DNA from: Dolomedes plantarius
Lineage: Eukaryota; Arthropoda; Arachnida; Araneae; Dolomedidae
Assembly (NCBI GenBank): GCA_907164885.2
Contig: OU015491.1
Span: 117,968,431 to 118,032,430 of the forward strand
Reading direction: 5' to 3'
DNA: 64,000 nt
The translations under genes were made by a program, and so were the position numbers. Shown here piece after piece: positions 33,280-48,897 of this stretch. Position 1 is the stretch's first letter. Each line of letters starts with the position of its first letter. The notes below the pieces were generated by a model. It was not told the origin of the DNA. It saw only the letters and a program-made list of their open reading frames with translations, and searched no databases.

Positions 33280-33974
33280 CCTTTAGACCGTTGAGTTTTC
33301 GCCCTCCGGTTCTTCCCGCAGTGTTGGTTTTTATGGAAGTGCGTTTTGAAGGAAGTTCGAAAACGCGAGTTCAATACAGTTAAGTTAATTAAATTAAAAT
33401 AAATAGCAAAAAGTAAGTGAAACATAAAATTTGTAAGAATACATATATATATATTTATATAATGTACAGATTTTTTTGTTAATAAATTTCTTATAGTATG
33501 ATATATTCTAAAGTAAGATGATTTGCATTAACCCACTTCACAATCTTTACACCATATAGTCTATTCATCACTTAGTCCACTAGTCTTTTCATCCGTTTTT
33601 TCATAAAAAAAATCTGATTAATCACTCTCGGAATCACTTGAAATGTCAGTTAGAATAGTTTATAACTTTCTAAAACCAAAGCTCCCGACATTTTATACTG
33701 CCTGTATTCTCAAAATAATCACCTAAAAATCTTCTTCTTATAAGGAGAAATTGTATTCAAATGCCATTAGGTATTGCCATCTATTGATGAATGAAAAAAT
33801 CAATTTAAAACGCTTAATTAACGTTTAATCAATTTTAAACGTTTTCAACACGTTTTCAACACGTTTGTAACATGCAAAACTTTGGAAAATCCAGATGGAC
33901 GCGTCCAGCGCGTCCGTAACGCTGGGGGAAATACTCTGATGAATGCGCTGAGCGCGTTCGTAACGGTCTAAGGG
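33280..33974. mobile_element. MITE with CCYTTAGACCGTT ends, piggyBac-like
   Basis: The left end CCTTTAGACCGTT and the right end (inward CCCTTAGACCGTT) are inverted. The right flank is TTAA (33975-33978); the left flank is TTCA (33276-33279), one base from TTAA. A TTAA site and CCC-type ends fit piggyBac elements. The 695-bp interior has no transposase. CG-rich palindromic words (GCGCTGAGCGC, CGTCCAGCGCGTCC) lie near the right end. Confidence 0.7.
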
Positions 33975-35614
33975 TTAAGAGAAAATAATTATATCAAACA
34001 TTGATTGTCAATAATAATATTGATATTGATCATTAATAATAATATTGATGTCTTAGTATTTATGAATTTTAACAAATTCGAAACTTCCATTACTGCACCA
34101 AATTAATTATAGATAAATTAAAAAAAATTGCAATTGTGTTAAATTAAGTAGTTAAATACAGTGATAATGTAGAAATCCTTTGAAACATAACAATGGAATG
34201 TGAAAGAAAGCCAAAGTGAAAATGTATTATTTCCCTTTTAGAAATTAGCATCTGTCATTTGCTTTTCGATTTCCTTTTCCTGTCTTTTGTTTTTCCTTTG
34301 TTACCTAGTTACTCATTGGGGATTTTGTTTCACTTCAATAACTAAGTAAAAAAGTAATTATTGTATTTTACCGTTGGGCTGAAGTTTTACAAAGAGTAGT
34401 AAATAAACAACAAAGGAAAATGCAGTTTAATTGCTTTACACTTAAAAGATTTGTGGAATATTAATTATAAAATAAATTATGTAAATCTCTCGTTTTATAT
34501 AAAGGTATTTTTTTGTGAATGTACGAATTTTTTAATGACTTTTCAGCATTTTCAACCAATCAAAATATTTTCCACTTGAAGCATGTTTCAGTTGTTTTAC
34601 AATTAGAAAAATACCACCTCAAGGTATGTGGGATCAACGGCATGAAAATGCTTTGTACATAGAGGCACATCTCTACTGGTTAGCGCATTGGCTAATGACT
34701 CATCAGCCAAAGATGGGCGTTGGTTAGTATTAGTAGTTGTAGTAGTAAAATTAGAAAAAAAATATGAATATAACACAGGAAATGTTTTGGAGATGGATTG
34801 CGTGACTCAAGTACCTCACAATCAAAAATAATCTAATGGTTTTGAAGAAAACTTTATAAGGAATGACTGCATGTTTTAACTTTTCACAATTACTAAATGA
34901 TAAATTTTACCACAGCAAAACGTTAAAAATATCAACTGCGTCTTTCCTCCTTTAATATTTAAGAAAATAGTGAATATAATGTAGCAAATGTTTTAAATAT
35001 CTACTAAGTGTTTCATGACAATGATAAAATTATAAATATTCCAAGCAAATGCTTAAAAGTTTGATTGTTTGTTTCAATTACCTAACGATTAAAAAATGAT
35101 AAATTTTAAAGAGCAAAACGTTAGAAAGATCGACTGCGTCTTCAGTTACTTTACAATTAAAAGATTACATAAATGAAAAACACTGTAAAGATAAACTAGG
35201 GCTTTCACTTGCATTGCAATAAAAAAATATAATGAACGTGTCGTAAAAATCCTGATAACGATCGATTGTGACTAAACCAGATGTCAAACATGGGTGTTCT
35301 CCATCTCTAGACAGATTTTTTCCCGATTTAACTATCCTGTTTCTCTTAAGAAGTTTTATTTGCATTTTGCTCTCCTTGCACTGCACCTCCTATTTTTTCG
35401 AAGGCCATGAACATAAGCTCACCGAACATTTTATCTTTTTTCGATGATTCTCAATTTTTATCTTTCTAATCTTATCACATATAAAGAAGTGGTGCATCAG
35501 GATTCATTTTGATCAGGAATGTTAAAACGCGCTACCGCCAGTATTTGTTATTGAACCCGTCGGGATCGATGCTCGATGAGCAACCCGAGTTTTGTGAAGA
35601 CCCTCAGTGTTGGT
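33975..35614. other. AT-rich intergenic stretch, no feature recognised
   Basis: No supported gene. A tRNA-like word GGTTAGCGCATTGGCTAATG at about 34678 lacks a matching B box at tRNA distance. Confidence 0.45.
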
Positions 35615-36503
35615 CCTACTTTTAGTGATGCGACATCGATAACAAAACATCGATGTTTTGATACATCGATATTCAATATTAAAACATCGATGCTAATAAA
35701 ACATCGCCCAAAAACCATCGATGTTTTTAAACATCGATGTTTTAGAACATCCATTTTTTAAAACTGGTTTAGTAATCTCTAACATTAATGTTACTTCCGT
35801 TAGTCGTGGGGGGAGGAGGTGATTTAATTTTACTCTCTGATTGGGCAGGCACAAATGACAAAAGCTTGGTTGCTTTGGGCTACATTGATGACTCAAAATT
35901 CTTGTTGTAAATACCGCCTTGTTTTGCCTTCAAATGTCCAGATAAATTCGTGGTAATGGCAGAAATTTTGAGGGACTTAAGGCAAATTTTGCATTTCGCC
36001 AATTTGTCAGTGGTTGTGTAAAAATATTTCCAAACAGTAATTTTGGTAGGCATCTTACTAATAATATTAACTTCAACTTATATAAAACCAGAACAAAACA
36101 AAAACTTAAATGGATGCACTCGTGTATACACTATTTGTACAATAAAACCCCATGGCAGGTTCTGGAGTGTCAGGAACATTCCAAGCGCTCTGATTGGTTC
36201 ATTGGTTGTTAATTGCCATTTGTCTGTTTGCTAAGGAATCATTCCCCCTTTTGTATTCGTCCTTTTCAGAATTCAGACTTACATTTACTGAGTGTGAAAA
36301 TTATGCTACGTGGTAAATTTTTTTAATTACGGTACTTTTTCATTATAAAAAAAAACATCGAGACAACGTAAAACATTGAGCACAAAACATCGATGTTAAA
36401 AAAACATCGGCTTCAATAAATCGATGTTTAAAACATCGATGTTTTTATCAAAACATCGATGTTTTGAAAACATCTACATCGATGTTGCATCCCTACCTAC
36501 TTT
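35615..36503 (-). mobile_element. Non-autonomous hAT transposon with ACATCGATGT arrays
   Basis: The element proper is 35623-36495 (873 bp). Target duplications CCTACTTT lie at 35615-35622 and 36496-36503, an exact 8-bp match. The ends are TAGTGATGCGACATCGAT and, read inward, TAGGGATGCAACATCGATG. The outer 130 bp on each side hold about eight copies or near-copies of the palindrome ACATCGATGT, often with flanking A or T runs. Such subterminal repeats act as transposase binding sites in well-studied hAT elements. A minus-strand frame for a BED-type finger lies inside. Confidence 0.92.
35880..36053 (-). CDS. 57-residue BED-type zinc-finger frame inside the hAT element
   Basis: The frame has ATG at 36053 and TAG at 35880-35882. 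It reads ITVWKYFYTTTDKLAKCKIC and later NLSGHLKAKQG. The WKYF lead-in, the Cys-x2-Cys pair (residues 21 and 24) and His40 match a BED finger, the DNA-binding module at the N terminus of many hAT transposases. The last ligand, normally a His about four or five residues after His40, is Gln45 (CAA, one base from a His codon), so this finger is probably damaged. The catalytic part of the transposase is absent. The element therefore keeps only its DNA-binding start. Expression is unknown. Confidence 0.65.
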   Translation of the reverse strand: MPTKITVWKYFYTTTDKLAKCKICLKSLKISAITTNLSGHLKAKQGGIYNKNFESSM

Positions 36504-36840
36504 TGTTATCTTCCCCTCCCAACGCTTTTTAATGAAATAAATAATTTAAGTAACTTTAGAAATTTATTTTGAATTAAGGTTCATAATAATCTGATAACTT
36601 AAGTTCTTATACTGGTATATTTTAATAACTGACATCATAGTTGTTGAAAAGCTTCAAAAACACATATTTAAGACTTTAATATGGAACAATGATAATATTG
36701 TTTGAAAATAAATTAGTTAAACACTTTAAAATGTAACTAAAATTATTCAATAAGAGAAATTTAAACTCACCACAAGGTTGTCAACATTCATAAAAAAAGG
36801 GATAATATTTCCTACTAGTGTACACACTTTTGACATGTAA
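36504..36840. other. AT-rich spacer, no feature recognised
   Basis: No gene or repeat was seen. Confidence 0.45.
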
Positions 36841-37296
36841 TATATCACTCACTCCTTTCAACAACGTCATATCTCAAAAATCGGCGATTTTTAGTTATGG
36901 CTGTGTTTGGAATGGCCTGAAAGAGTAATATATCCCTGTAAGATCGTCATATCTCACCGCTCAATATTTAGCCGCAGAATTCTTTCATCCCTTGAGTGGG
37001 TCGATAAAATGAGGACTAAGTATGCTTGGGAACTGAACTCTGGGGTCCCACGTCAGGTTGACCACCTGACTGAGTCATACACTGTATGGCACCCCAAGTC
37101 TACGGTCAGGAAAGCGGAAAGGGGCACTTCTGGCCTTGGTCCACAACAGACTGTTGCTCCATGAGTTTAGTTTTTTAGAGAGCAGAATTAATATTTATTT
37201 TTAATACATTTTATTCTACTTTTAAACTTTAATATCACTCGTCTGAAAAATCACGTTTTTTGAGAGATGACGTTGTTGAAAGGAGTGAGCGATATA
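36841..37296. mobile_element. MITE with about 52-bp TIRs and a SINE-like core
   Basis: The left end TATATCACTCACTCCTTTCA (36841-36892) and the right end (37244-37296, inward TATATCGCTCACTCCTTTCA) match almost fully, both continuing into ACAACGTCAT. The target duplication is probably TA but is obscured by TATA. A word like the TIR recurs internally (36926-36957, ATATATCCCTG...CGTCATATCTCA). The GC-richer core at 36990-37165 (CTCTGGGGTCCCACG, GGTTGACCACCTGACTGAG) looks like part of a SINE, not like MITE sequence. Confidence 0.75.
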
Positions 37297-38007
37297 TCAT
37301 CGGCAAAACTATTAACAAATTTAGGTATTGCATCACGCTTCAAAAGAACTACCGAGTCCCCAAACTTACACGATGTCATCATTTCTGTTGTAGGAGGCCG
37401 TTGCCTTCAGACAGCAGTGATGATGATCACAAGATTATCGATTATATCATTTCTGTGCTAGCTGCACATAACCGCGCCTGAAAACAATCACCACTACGTT
37501 AAAGCAAATTGCGTTAAAACTATTCTGTGACACCACGTATCTAGATCAAATAAAGCTAAACATCAAGATCTTCCTTTCTTTTTCTACGCGGTACTAATCT
37601 TTTCATTTATTTAATGCCTTGAATGCTGTAAGTATCTATGACGTGAACATTCACACTTACATTCACTTTACTATAGTACATTTTAATGGGAGAACCTCGT
37701 TTGCTTGAAGATAAGACAAATGAGAAATGTCCGTTCCTGAGCCGAAATTTGAACCCAAGCTCATCGGGGGGAAGCTTTTGACGCTGCATATAGTGTGGGA
37801 CGTCCTGTTCACACTGAATCCGGAGATTTACGTATAGTTTACGTATCGTAAATTTTAACCAATAACAGATCTCGATTCATTGACGACGTGATACGTCAGA
37901 CCAATCACAGTTCATGTGAGCAGTCTCGGAGACAACGTAATGCTCCGGATGCAATGTGAATAGGCCTATATTCTTTTTGCGAAATCCCTTTTTTCTCATA
38001 AATTTAA
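37297..38007. other. Intergenic stretch, no feature recognised
   Basis: No gene supported. Frames at 37260-37481 partly overlap the MITE end and resemble nothing known. Confidence 0.45.
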
Positions 38008-38706
38008 GGGGACAAGGGACCTTCAAACTGAAATTATTTTATTTTCAATTTTTAAGTCTATATACAGAAAGAGAATAATTAATATTATTATACTCTTTCT
38101 GTATATAGACTATTCTTTACTCTATTGAAGACCATTAGAATTCAAAATTAGGATTTTTTGCCAGTATAAGGCCAATTTTCAAAAAAAATTCAAAAATTTT
38201 AACGTTATTCAAAATCATCCACGCGCGTTCTATATTATTTAAAAACCTTAAATGTTTTAATATTAATTTACCATATGTTCATAAAGATAATTGTGCATGG
38301 ATTTTTTTTCTTGTAGGAATCTAATGTCTTAAATAACTTTTTATTATATTCTGTCTGTTACCCTTTTAATGATTTGCATGTCTTTACTTTATTTTATGGT
38401 CTATAAATTTGAAAAATATTTGAGGTTTCAAAGAACTATTCACAGTGTTATGACAAACACTTTCATTAACAATCGTGAGAAATTTGGAAGAAATCGGAAA
38501 AAAATGAATGCTCATGAAAAATTTTGAAAATTTCTAGTATTTTTGAAGAATTTTTTGAAAAACAATTCTTATTCTTCCACAAAATACTTATTTGTGAATT
38601 CTAAGTTAATTCAGTGCACTAAAAATGAATATTAATTAAACTCGTGTGGTATATTGAGTAAAATATTGAAAAAATTTAAAAACGTGGTTCAAGGTCCCCT
38701 GTTCCC
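38008..38706. mobile_element. TTAA-flanked MITE with an internal perfect hairpin
   Basis: TTAA at 38004-38007 and 38707-38710 flanks inverted ends GGGGACAAGGGACCTTCAAA and, read inward, GGGAACAGGGGACCTTGAA. There is no coding sequence. A TTAA site is used by piggyBac and Kolobok elements; the G-run end leaves the superfamily open. A 19-bp perfect inverted repeat is embedded at 38055-38111. Confidence 0.8.
38055..38111. repeat. Perfect 19-bp inverted repeat (stem-loop)
   Basis: AGTCTATATACAGAAAGAG at 38055-38073 is exactly complementary to 38093-38111, with a 19-base AT-only spacer. It would form a strong hairpin in RNA from either strand. Confidence 0.9.
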
Positions 38707-38710
38707 TTAA

Positions 38711-40587
38711 ATATAAAAACTAGCCATTATCAATATATAATCAATCAGAGGTAATTTATCATTTCTACAGACTAAATCTCGACAGCTCTTAACAAAGTGT
38801 AAAATCCCAGATGAAATTTTTTGCTTTTACGGCGTCGAAATTCCAGTGCTTTCGTGTGGGCAAAGAATAAAAATGGTTAAATGCGTTTTAAATGTAAAAC
38901 ATGAAATTGCGAACTCTGAGATAATAGTATTCAGAAGTAAAGCGTTTAAATAGCCGCTGGTATGAGGTTAAAATAATGAAGTTCTAGTTGTAAATTATGT
39001 TAAAGTAATATCAAGTAGTTATGATGTATTCCTTTGATCGTTTATTCTCATTAGAATTGTCAGTCCTACAGAGAATTCTCTGCCTCAGTTAGAAGTTATA
39101 ACAATTTACATTGCAGAGAATTAGCTAACCACTCTATTGTATGTGTAAATATAATAAGTAAAGTGTTCATATAGTATTAGGTTTTTGAAAAATTAAAATG
39201 TAAACGAATATTGTATACAAGATTTTCAATTTTAAATTTGGAATACAAGAAAAATAAAGAAAACTATAGAAGGCATTAAAATGATGTTCTTGATGTCAGA
39301 GAAATAAAAGCTCATTAACTGTGGATTACTTGTAACTTAAAACTGGATAAAAAGGATATTACATAATAATACGTTGAACAGTAAGGAAATAAAGTAAAAA
39401 ACCTATATATTCTTGAGAAACGTATTTTGTTTTTATTCCCTTTGTTTTCAGCTTGACTTTTAAAATTTTGTGGTCTGTTTAACACTTTAAAATACTAACA
39501 AAAGCTGCCCTTATACATTTGATCTTTAAACTAATATAATATTTTTAAAAAAAATTAAAAACATATTTTCTTTGTAATTTTCTGGAGTAACTATAAAAAT
39601 TTTATTGCTTCATATTGTTAGACCGATTTTAATTTTTAATTAAATATATCTTCTGTTTATTATAATTTTGCAAAACTAAAACGGTTTTAAATGCATCGTA
39701 TTACTAAAACTAGATTGTTACTGGGTTATCACTCTTTCTCTTTCGATTCGGATTATTATTATTATTTGTTTTTGCTTACTATTTCTTCCATATTTGTTAG
39801 AAACGTAGTCAGAAGTACTAAATTACGTTCGACATGGTCTTGCAGTGTAATTCAAAACTTTTAACGGCGCTGTTCCCAAAAGCTACTTATTTTGTCTCAG
39901 TAAAACAGCTAATTAGGAGCAAATTAAATTTTTACTCTTTTCCCAGAAGGAAGAAATATTTTAGATGAAATTTACTCCGAGTTTGGTAATGTATGATGGT
40001 TATTAGACGTCGCTCACAACAGAAACATTCAGAAAATTCAGAAATATTCCTAAAACCACGAAAATTTTACTTTTACAGTATGCAAAACATTCTCATGAGA
40101 CATATTACAATAAGCCGATGTGTCAGAATGAAATTAAATTAATTTCTCGCCCATCGTATTCAAATCTAATTTGTATACTTCTGAAATTCGGGAATACCAT
40201 CTTAACTTTTCAGTCCAATTTCTCATTCCTTTTGATTTTTCGAGTGCTTTATTTTCTATGCAATCAGTTTAGGTACCTCTTTTCTGTCAAAAAGTTTTAG
40301 AGATAAGCCATGAACGAGAGATTCCTATTTGATGAATTGTCCAACCGAAATAGGGACGAAAGCCGTCTAACAGAGGATATTAGTGAATACTTCGAGAGAG
40401 AGATTAGAAATGTCGAAAATAAAAGAGAATGAATAAATTCTTAAGACGGGAAGAATATGCATAAATCTGCAAAAGATATTTGTAGGGCATCATAAAATAT
40501 TCGTTCATTCCAATTTTTACATACATACATACATAACAACATATATAAGTAAAAATAAATAAATAAATAAATAAATTAATAAATAAA
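38711..40587. other. AT-rich intergenic stretch, no gene recognised
   Basis: Only short palindromes (CAGAGAATTCTCTG near 39070) and A/T runs occur. The segment at 40480-40530 (AGGGCATCATAAAATATTC) resembles 45999-46030. Confidence 0.45.
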
Positions 40588-44083
<3,496 letters not shown>

Positions 44084-44115
44084 TATACATATACATACAT
44101 ACATATGTATGTATA

Positions 44116-44486
44116 CAGTAAAATCTTGACTATAATACGCACCCATTAATTTTCAATATTTTATTTAAAAATTGCACAAATACATAAATAAAACATAAAT
44201 AACATTTGTAATAAACATAACATAAATAAATAACATAAATAAAATTTGTAATAAAAATAAACGAAAGCATTAAATTCGGTAGAAAAAAACTTAAATTTTT
44301 AATTCAAAACAAACAGTACTGTCATATTATCAGTCTTAATCACTTTCACTAGAATACAGCTCATCTATTGTTTGTTGTTTGTTCAATGTGTAAAGCTACC
44401 TTTTTTTGTATACGAGTATAATACGCACCCCCATTTTTGCGGACTAAAATGTGAAGAAAAACTGCGTATTATACTCAAGATTTTAT
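44116..44486. mobile_element. Small MITE with pogo/Tigger-like ends
   Basis: Left CAGTAAAATCTTGACTATAA and right (inward AAAATCTTGAGTATAATACG) are inverted, and both continue with ATACGCA. TA precedes the left end, and TATA follows the right end, where the outer CAGT has been lost. CAGT-type ends with a TA site are typical of pogo/Tigger elements. No coding sequence. Confidence 0.65.
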
Positions 44487-44520
44487 ATATATATATATTA
44501 CTATTTCTAGGGCATTTCTA

Positions 44521-44767
<247 letters not shown>

Positions 44768-45983
44768 CACTCAAGAGCCAAAACATTATGACCACCCCTA
44801 CATGTTGCAATGAATTCGCCTGGATGACGTGGAAGGCACGTGATCAGGTGGAAATGGTATTTAACTGCTGCTGGAGTGTCTGAAGAATCATTCTTTCACT
44901 TACTTCTGTGTGTGATGGGAAAGGCTGCGGATCTAAGCGACTTTGATAGAGGGCAAATTGTAATGGCTCGAAGGCTCGGAAGAAGTATTTCCGAAACTGC
45001 ACGACTCGTGGGTTGTTCGCGACCTACAGTTGTTAGTACTTATGCAAAGTGGATGAATGACGGTGAAACCAGCAGTAGACGGCATGGTGTTGGACGTCCA
45101 CACGCTATCAAGGAAAAAGGTCTTCGGAGACTGTCTCGCATGAAGCAAAACCGGAGCCAGAGAGTGGCTCAGCTGACAGCCCAATACAATGCAGGGCCAA
45201 GTAGAATAGTATCGTAGCACACTGTTCAGCGGACACTGTTGGATATGGGGCTACGCAGCAAACGTCCCACTCGTGACCCTTTGATGACCAAGCGTCATCG
45301 CCAACTGCACCTGCGCTGGGCCCGGGAACATCGCGACTGGTCCATGGATCAGTGGGAGAGAGTTGCCTGTTCAGATGAATCACGGTTTGTCATTCATCAC
45401 GCCTATGGCCGTGTAAGGATACGTCGTCTTCCAGGCGAACTGTTGCTCCCTCAATGTACAGTAGGTCATACACAGGCCGGTGGTGGCGGTATTATGCTTT
45501 GGGGGACGTTCTCTTGGGCGTCTCTGGGACCCGTGGTTGTGGTAGAGCAGACCATGAATGCTACAGGGTATCTGAACATCATTGCGGACCAGTTGCACCC
45601 TTACATGGCCTGTGTTTTTCCATCTGGAAATGGAATGTTCCTACAGGACAACGCCCCGTGTCACAAGGCTAAAATTGTGTTGGAGTGGTTCCAGGAACAT
45701 GATGCTGAATTCCAGTTAATGTCCTGCCCGCCTAACTCACCAGATCTCAATCCGATAGAACACATTTGGGATGTCATGGGACGGCAGCTCAGAGTTAAAA
45801 GACCACCAATTCGCAATATCTCGGATTTGCGTGACCGTTGCTTAAACATCTGGTACAATCTGTCTCCGGCCATCTACCAAGGACTTGTGGCATCCATGCC
45901 AAGGCGGGTTGAAGCTGTGTTGCGCGCCAAAGGTGGGCCAACTCGTTATTGACAGGTGGTCATAATGTTTTGGCTCTTGAGTG
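44768..45983 (+). mobile_element. Tc1-like DNA transposon, 1.2 kb, nearly intact
   Basis: The inverted repeats are perfect over at least 28 bases: CACTCAAGAGCCAAAACATT... on the left and its complement at 45956-45983. TA stands on both sides within TATATA. One transposase gene fills most of the length. The perfect TIRs and single-stop gene suggest a young copy. Confidence 0.95.
44915..45952 (+). pseudogene. Tc1-like transposase with 36-residue D-E spacing, one stop codon
   Basis: The start at 44915 ([20 protein letters not shown]) is chosen over an in-frame ATG 25 codons upstream because it matches the family N terminus. Residues 8-100 form two helix-turn-helix units ([16 protein letters not shown]). 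The catalytic domain shows VACSDESRF, FLQDNAPCHKAKIV and SPDLNPIEHIWDVMG, and the C terminus is VEAVLRAKGGPTRY. The only lesion is TAG at 45215-45217, followed in the same frame by HTVQRTLLDMG; Gln is the usual residue there, one base away. Between the second Asp and the Glu I count 36 residues, not 34. That spacing is described for the DD36E (Incomer) group; assignment is inferred from spacing only. Confidence 0.9.
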
Positions 45984-45985
45984 TA

Positions 45986-46984
45986 TATATTACTATTTCT
46001 AGGGCATAATAAAATATTTCTTCGTTCCAATTTCATAGATACATGCCTACATTCAAACATATATATATATTCTAGTGAGATTCGTTTAGCTACAGCCTAT
46101 TCTTTTCCTGCGAATAAAATTAATAAGTTTAATTAACGCTCTCTAAATAATTAAATCTTCTAGTACTACCCCATATGCTTGCATTTTATTGCGGTTTTCT
46201 TAACAAGCTACCACCGCGATATCACGTGTTTAACTTTCGAATAAGGCAAAATGAATCTAAAGAGTCCAATCTCATGAGTAATGTTGGTTTAGCTGTTGGG
46301 TAAAGCAACTAACGGAATTCGCTGTATGTATCGTCAGGAGAATTGTCTGGTACTTGGAAAAAATATATTGCGTTTTTGAGGCACTTAAGAGTTTAAGATA
46401 TTAAACATTTCTTTCTTTTCTACAAGCAGTTCGAAGTATGGATATTCATCTAAGCAAATTAATTTACTACTACACGGATCAGTTTAAGTTTTAATATTGG
46501 GATATAATAGCGTTAAAGTTTTAATATTGTGGTACTGGTAGAATATGTTAAAACTATATCTTTTTTTATACTTTCGGTTGCCTACTACGCATAAGTTATG
46601 AAGAATTGAATGCACCGATATTACACCTATGAAGTTGCATTGTGACTTTTTGAGTGATTTGCCTTATTCCAGTTTGGTTCGTTTGTTCAGCTTGTCATAG
46701 CTCAAAAATTTTTTAAAGCACATTTGGATGATTTATCATAATAGAAAATAAACTGGATACTACTCGATACGGCCGATTCTTGGCTGCGATGAAACTAGTA
46801 ACAAACCAATACTTCTAAAATTTATAATCAAATATACTGTTAAAAATAGAATCACCTATGAAATATAATTAAATATTATAGTCTTCGTGATTAGCTATAA
46901 GTCATGTCATTATTGTTATAGTGTTTGGTTGGGTGATCTCGTAATAGTGGTAGTTAAGGACACCATTACTCTGAATTATGAATA
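45986..46984. other. AT-rich stretch beginning with a duplicated flank word
   Basis: ATTACTATTTCTAGGGCA at about 45989-46006 also occurs at 44499-44516, on the other side of the (TA)n and Tc1 element. The rest has no recognised feature. Confidence 0.5.
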
Positions 46985-48148
46985 ACACACTGATTTATTA
47001 ACATTAAACACATATATAGACACACACTAAATTTCATTATTGATAAATATAGCAATATCATAATCATTCATCATCTCTATTAATTACTCTCAAATTTCTT
47101 AACATTAATTATACGCATTGACCTATTCAGTTATTAAACGTTTAGCATATTATTACCCGTTCCTCGATCGTACTATTTAGCTCATTTAATGATATTAATC
47201 TCATCAATACGCAATTTACTTTTAATCCCTAATTCTAGCTTGGATTATATTACTCAGGGAATTTATAGACTTCTGGCAGTTGGTAATAAAATATTACCTC
47301 TGTTTTGCAGACAACACTGGAATCGCACTGGAACAATCGCAGATAGATTATCTCGCATCGAGTAGTGGGCCTCCATTTTTCTTCGGGATTCAGTCCTCTA
47401 CGGTGAATGCATTCGTCAGATTTCGCTGGACGGCGCGGGAAGACATTTGGTGATTATCGGGACTACACAGCAGGGTAGGCTCCTTTCCGACGGGGACTTC
47501 TATTTAATCATTTCTCATCATTGACTTGCATGTGTCAGGCAACCTCTTTCGGCTCCGACATTCATCTAGTTCCTCTCTTTGCATTGACTGCTATATCATA
47601 GCGGTATTCGAATAATCGCCGAATACGTGCGCCGAGTCAGGGCGCAATCTAGCAGATACTCTCTGTTAAAACGAAAATCTCTCTATATTCTTTTTCTCAT
47701 CTTCTTTTCTGTTATTATTTAATTTCGCCACGCCTTAATTCCATTGGTTCACCATCTTACGTCATTTTTTTACTCTGATTTTTATTCGTTTATTCTCACC
47801 CCTAAGTCTTCTTTACTGACCACTCCGAGTGAGGGGTAAATAATATATATATATTATTAAATAATTTGGCCTTCGACACTTCCATTCTTCTTCTTAGAAT
47901 TTCTGCTTCTTAGAAAATCTTGTACGTGTGTGGGGCCGTTTTATCTTCGTCCACAATCATCCATTTTTTTATTGTTCCTTTCGGTACCTTGTCTTTTAAC
48001 TGCCCCCCTTTCAATCTCTTTTTTCCTTCTTCCGGGCTTTTTATAACGCATGGCGCCACCTCATTCTTTCGTTTCTCATCCTGTTTGTCCGACTTAATTT
48101 GTTCGTCTGCTTCCCAAACTCCTTAGAATGTCATACCCTACGACAATT
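46985..48148 (-). repeat. LTR-like repeat related to 9659-11850
   Basis: On the minus strand AATAAATCAG, GTTATT and CAGAGTAATG near the lower end match the order in the repeat at 9659. The upper end (TGTCGTAGGGTATGACATTC on the minus strand) has a TG-type start. The size, about 1.16 kb, and the pyrimidine-rich upper half agree with the other copy. No internal retroelement genes adjoin. Identity along the full length is low by eye, so relatedness rests on the ends and composition. Confidence 0.38.
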
Positions 48149-48188
48149 ATCACATTTTGGGGATTAACATTTAACAATAAAGATTTGC

Positions 48189-48227
48189 AATATTTATTGA
48201 GAAATGAATGATTTTTCAATAAATATT
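48189..48227. repeat. Inverted repeat (hairpin)
   Basis: AATATTTATTGAGAAA and TTTTTCAATAAATATT pair over about 15 bp around a 7-base loop. AT-rich; role unknown. Confidence 0.7.
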
Positions 48228-48774
48228 ACAACTTTTGTACATTATTTTTGCATAAGGATGATCATTAGTTAATGAAATGGCTATAATTTTCTCCTCATAT
48301 TTGTGAAAGCCTAGAAAACCAAATTGAAGTTTATTGCAACGAAAGCCGTAAACATGCATGTTATTAAATATCTCGTGACCGTCTACAAATAAACTTATTT
48401 TATTCTGTTTCAACTTATTTTAGGAGTATAGTAAGTATACTTATATGTGGGCATTTATCGTTCACCGTTATTTAAGTAGTGATGTAAGATATGGATTTTT
48501 AATATGCAGACAATTATTTCAACATTTAAGTTTAATAAAATATTTCTAAGCTACGAATAGGTGTAAAAGAACCAAATAATTTTATACTTCACATAGTTTT
48601 TCAATTAAGGAATGTCCTAAGAGATTTTAATTCATTTACGAAATTTCTTCCCATTTAACAAAGCACTTAAAGAACATGAGGATATCTGCCCCTTGCTCAA
48701 ATCACATAGTGGATCAATAGCAACTAAAAAAAATTAATGTTTCCCTGACCCTTAATTTATGCCTTTATTTGCAG

Positions 48775-48897
48775 GCTAGCAAGCACAACCTAACCGTATC
48801 GCTAACCGATGCACTCCGTCGTTTAATGTACATCCTTCAAAGGATACTAGTACATCTTAATCAGTCAACCACGGGTTTACTCTTCCGACGAACATGA
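48775..48897 (+). other. Possible terminal exon, 40 codons, unknown product
   Basis: A pyrimidine-rich stretch ending CCTTTATTTGCAG precedes an open frame from 48775 to TGA at 48895-48897. It is GC-richer than its surroundings and lacks an ATG at the start. It includes LTVSLTDALRRLMYILQRI. I do not recognise it. No upstream exon was found within the window, so it could be chance. Confidence 0.2.

Noticed and set aside
34675..34710. tRNA-like word GGTTAGCGCATTGGCTAATG
   Set aside because: No B box at the right distance and no cloverleaf visible.
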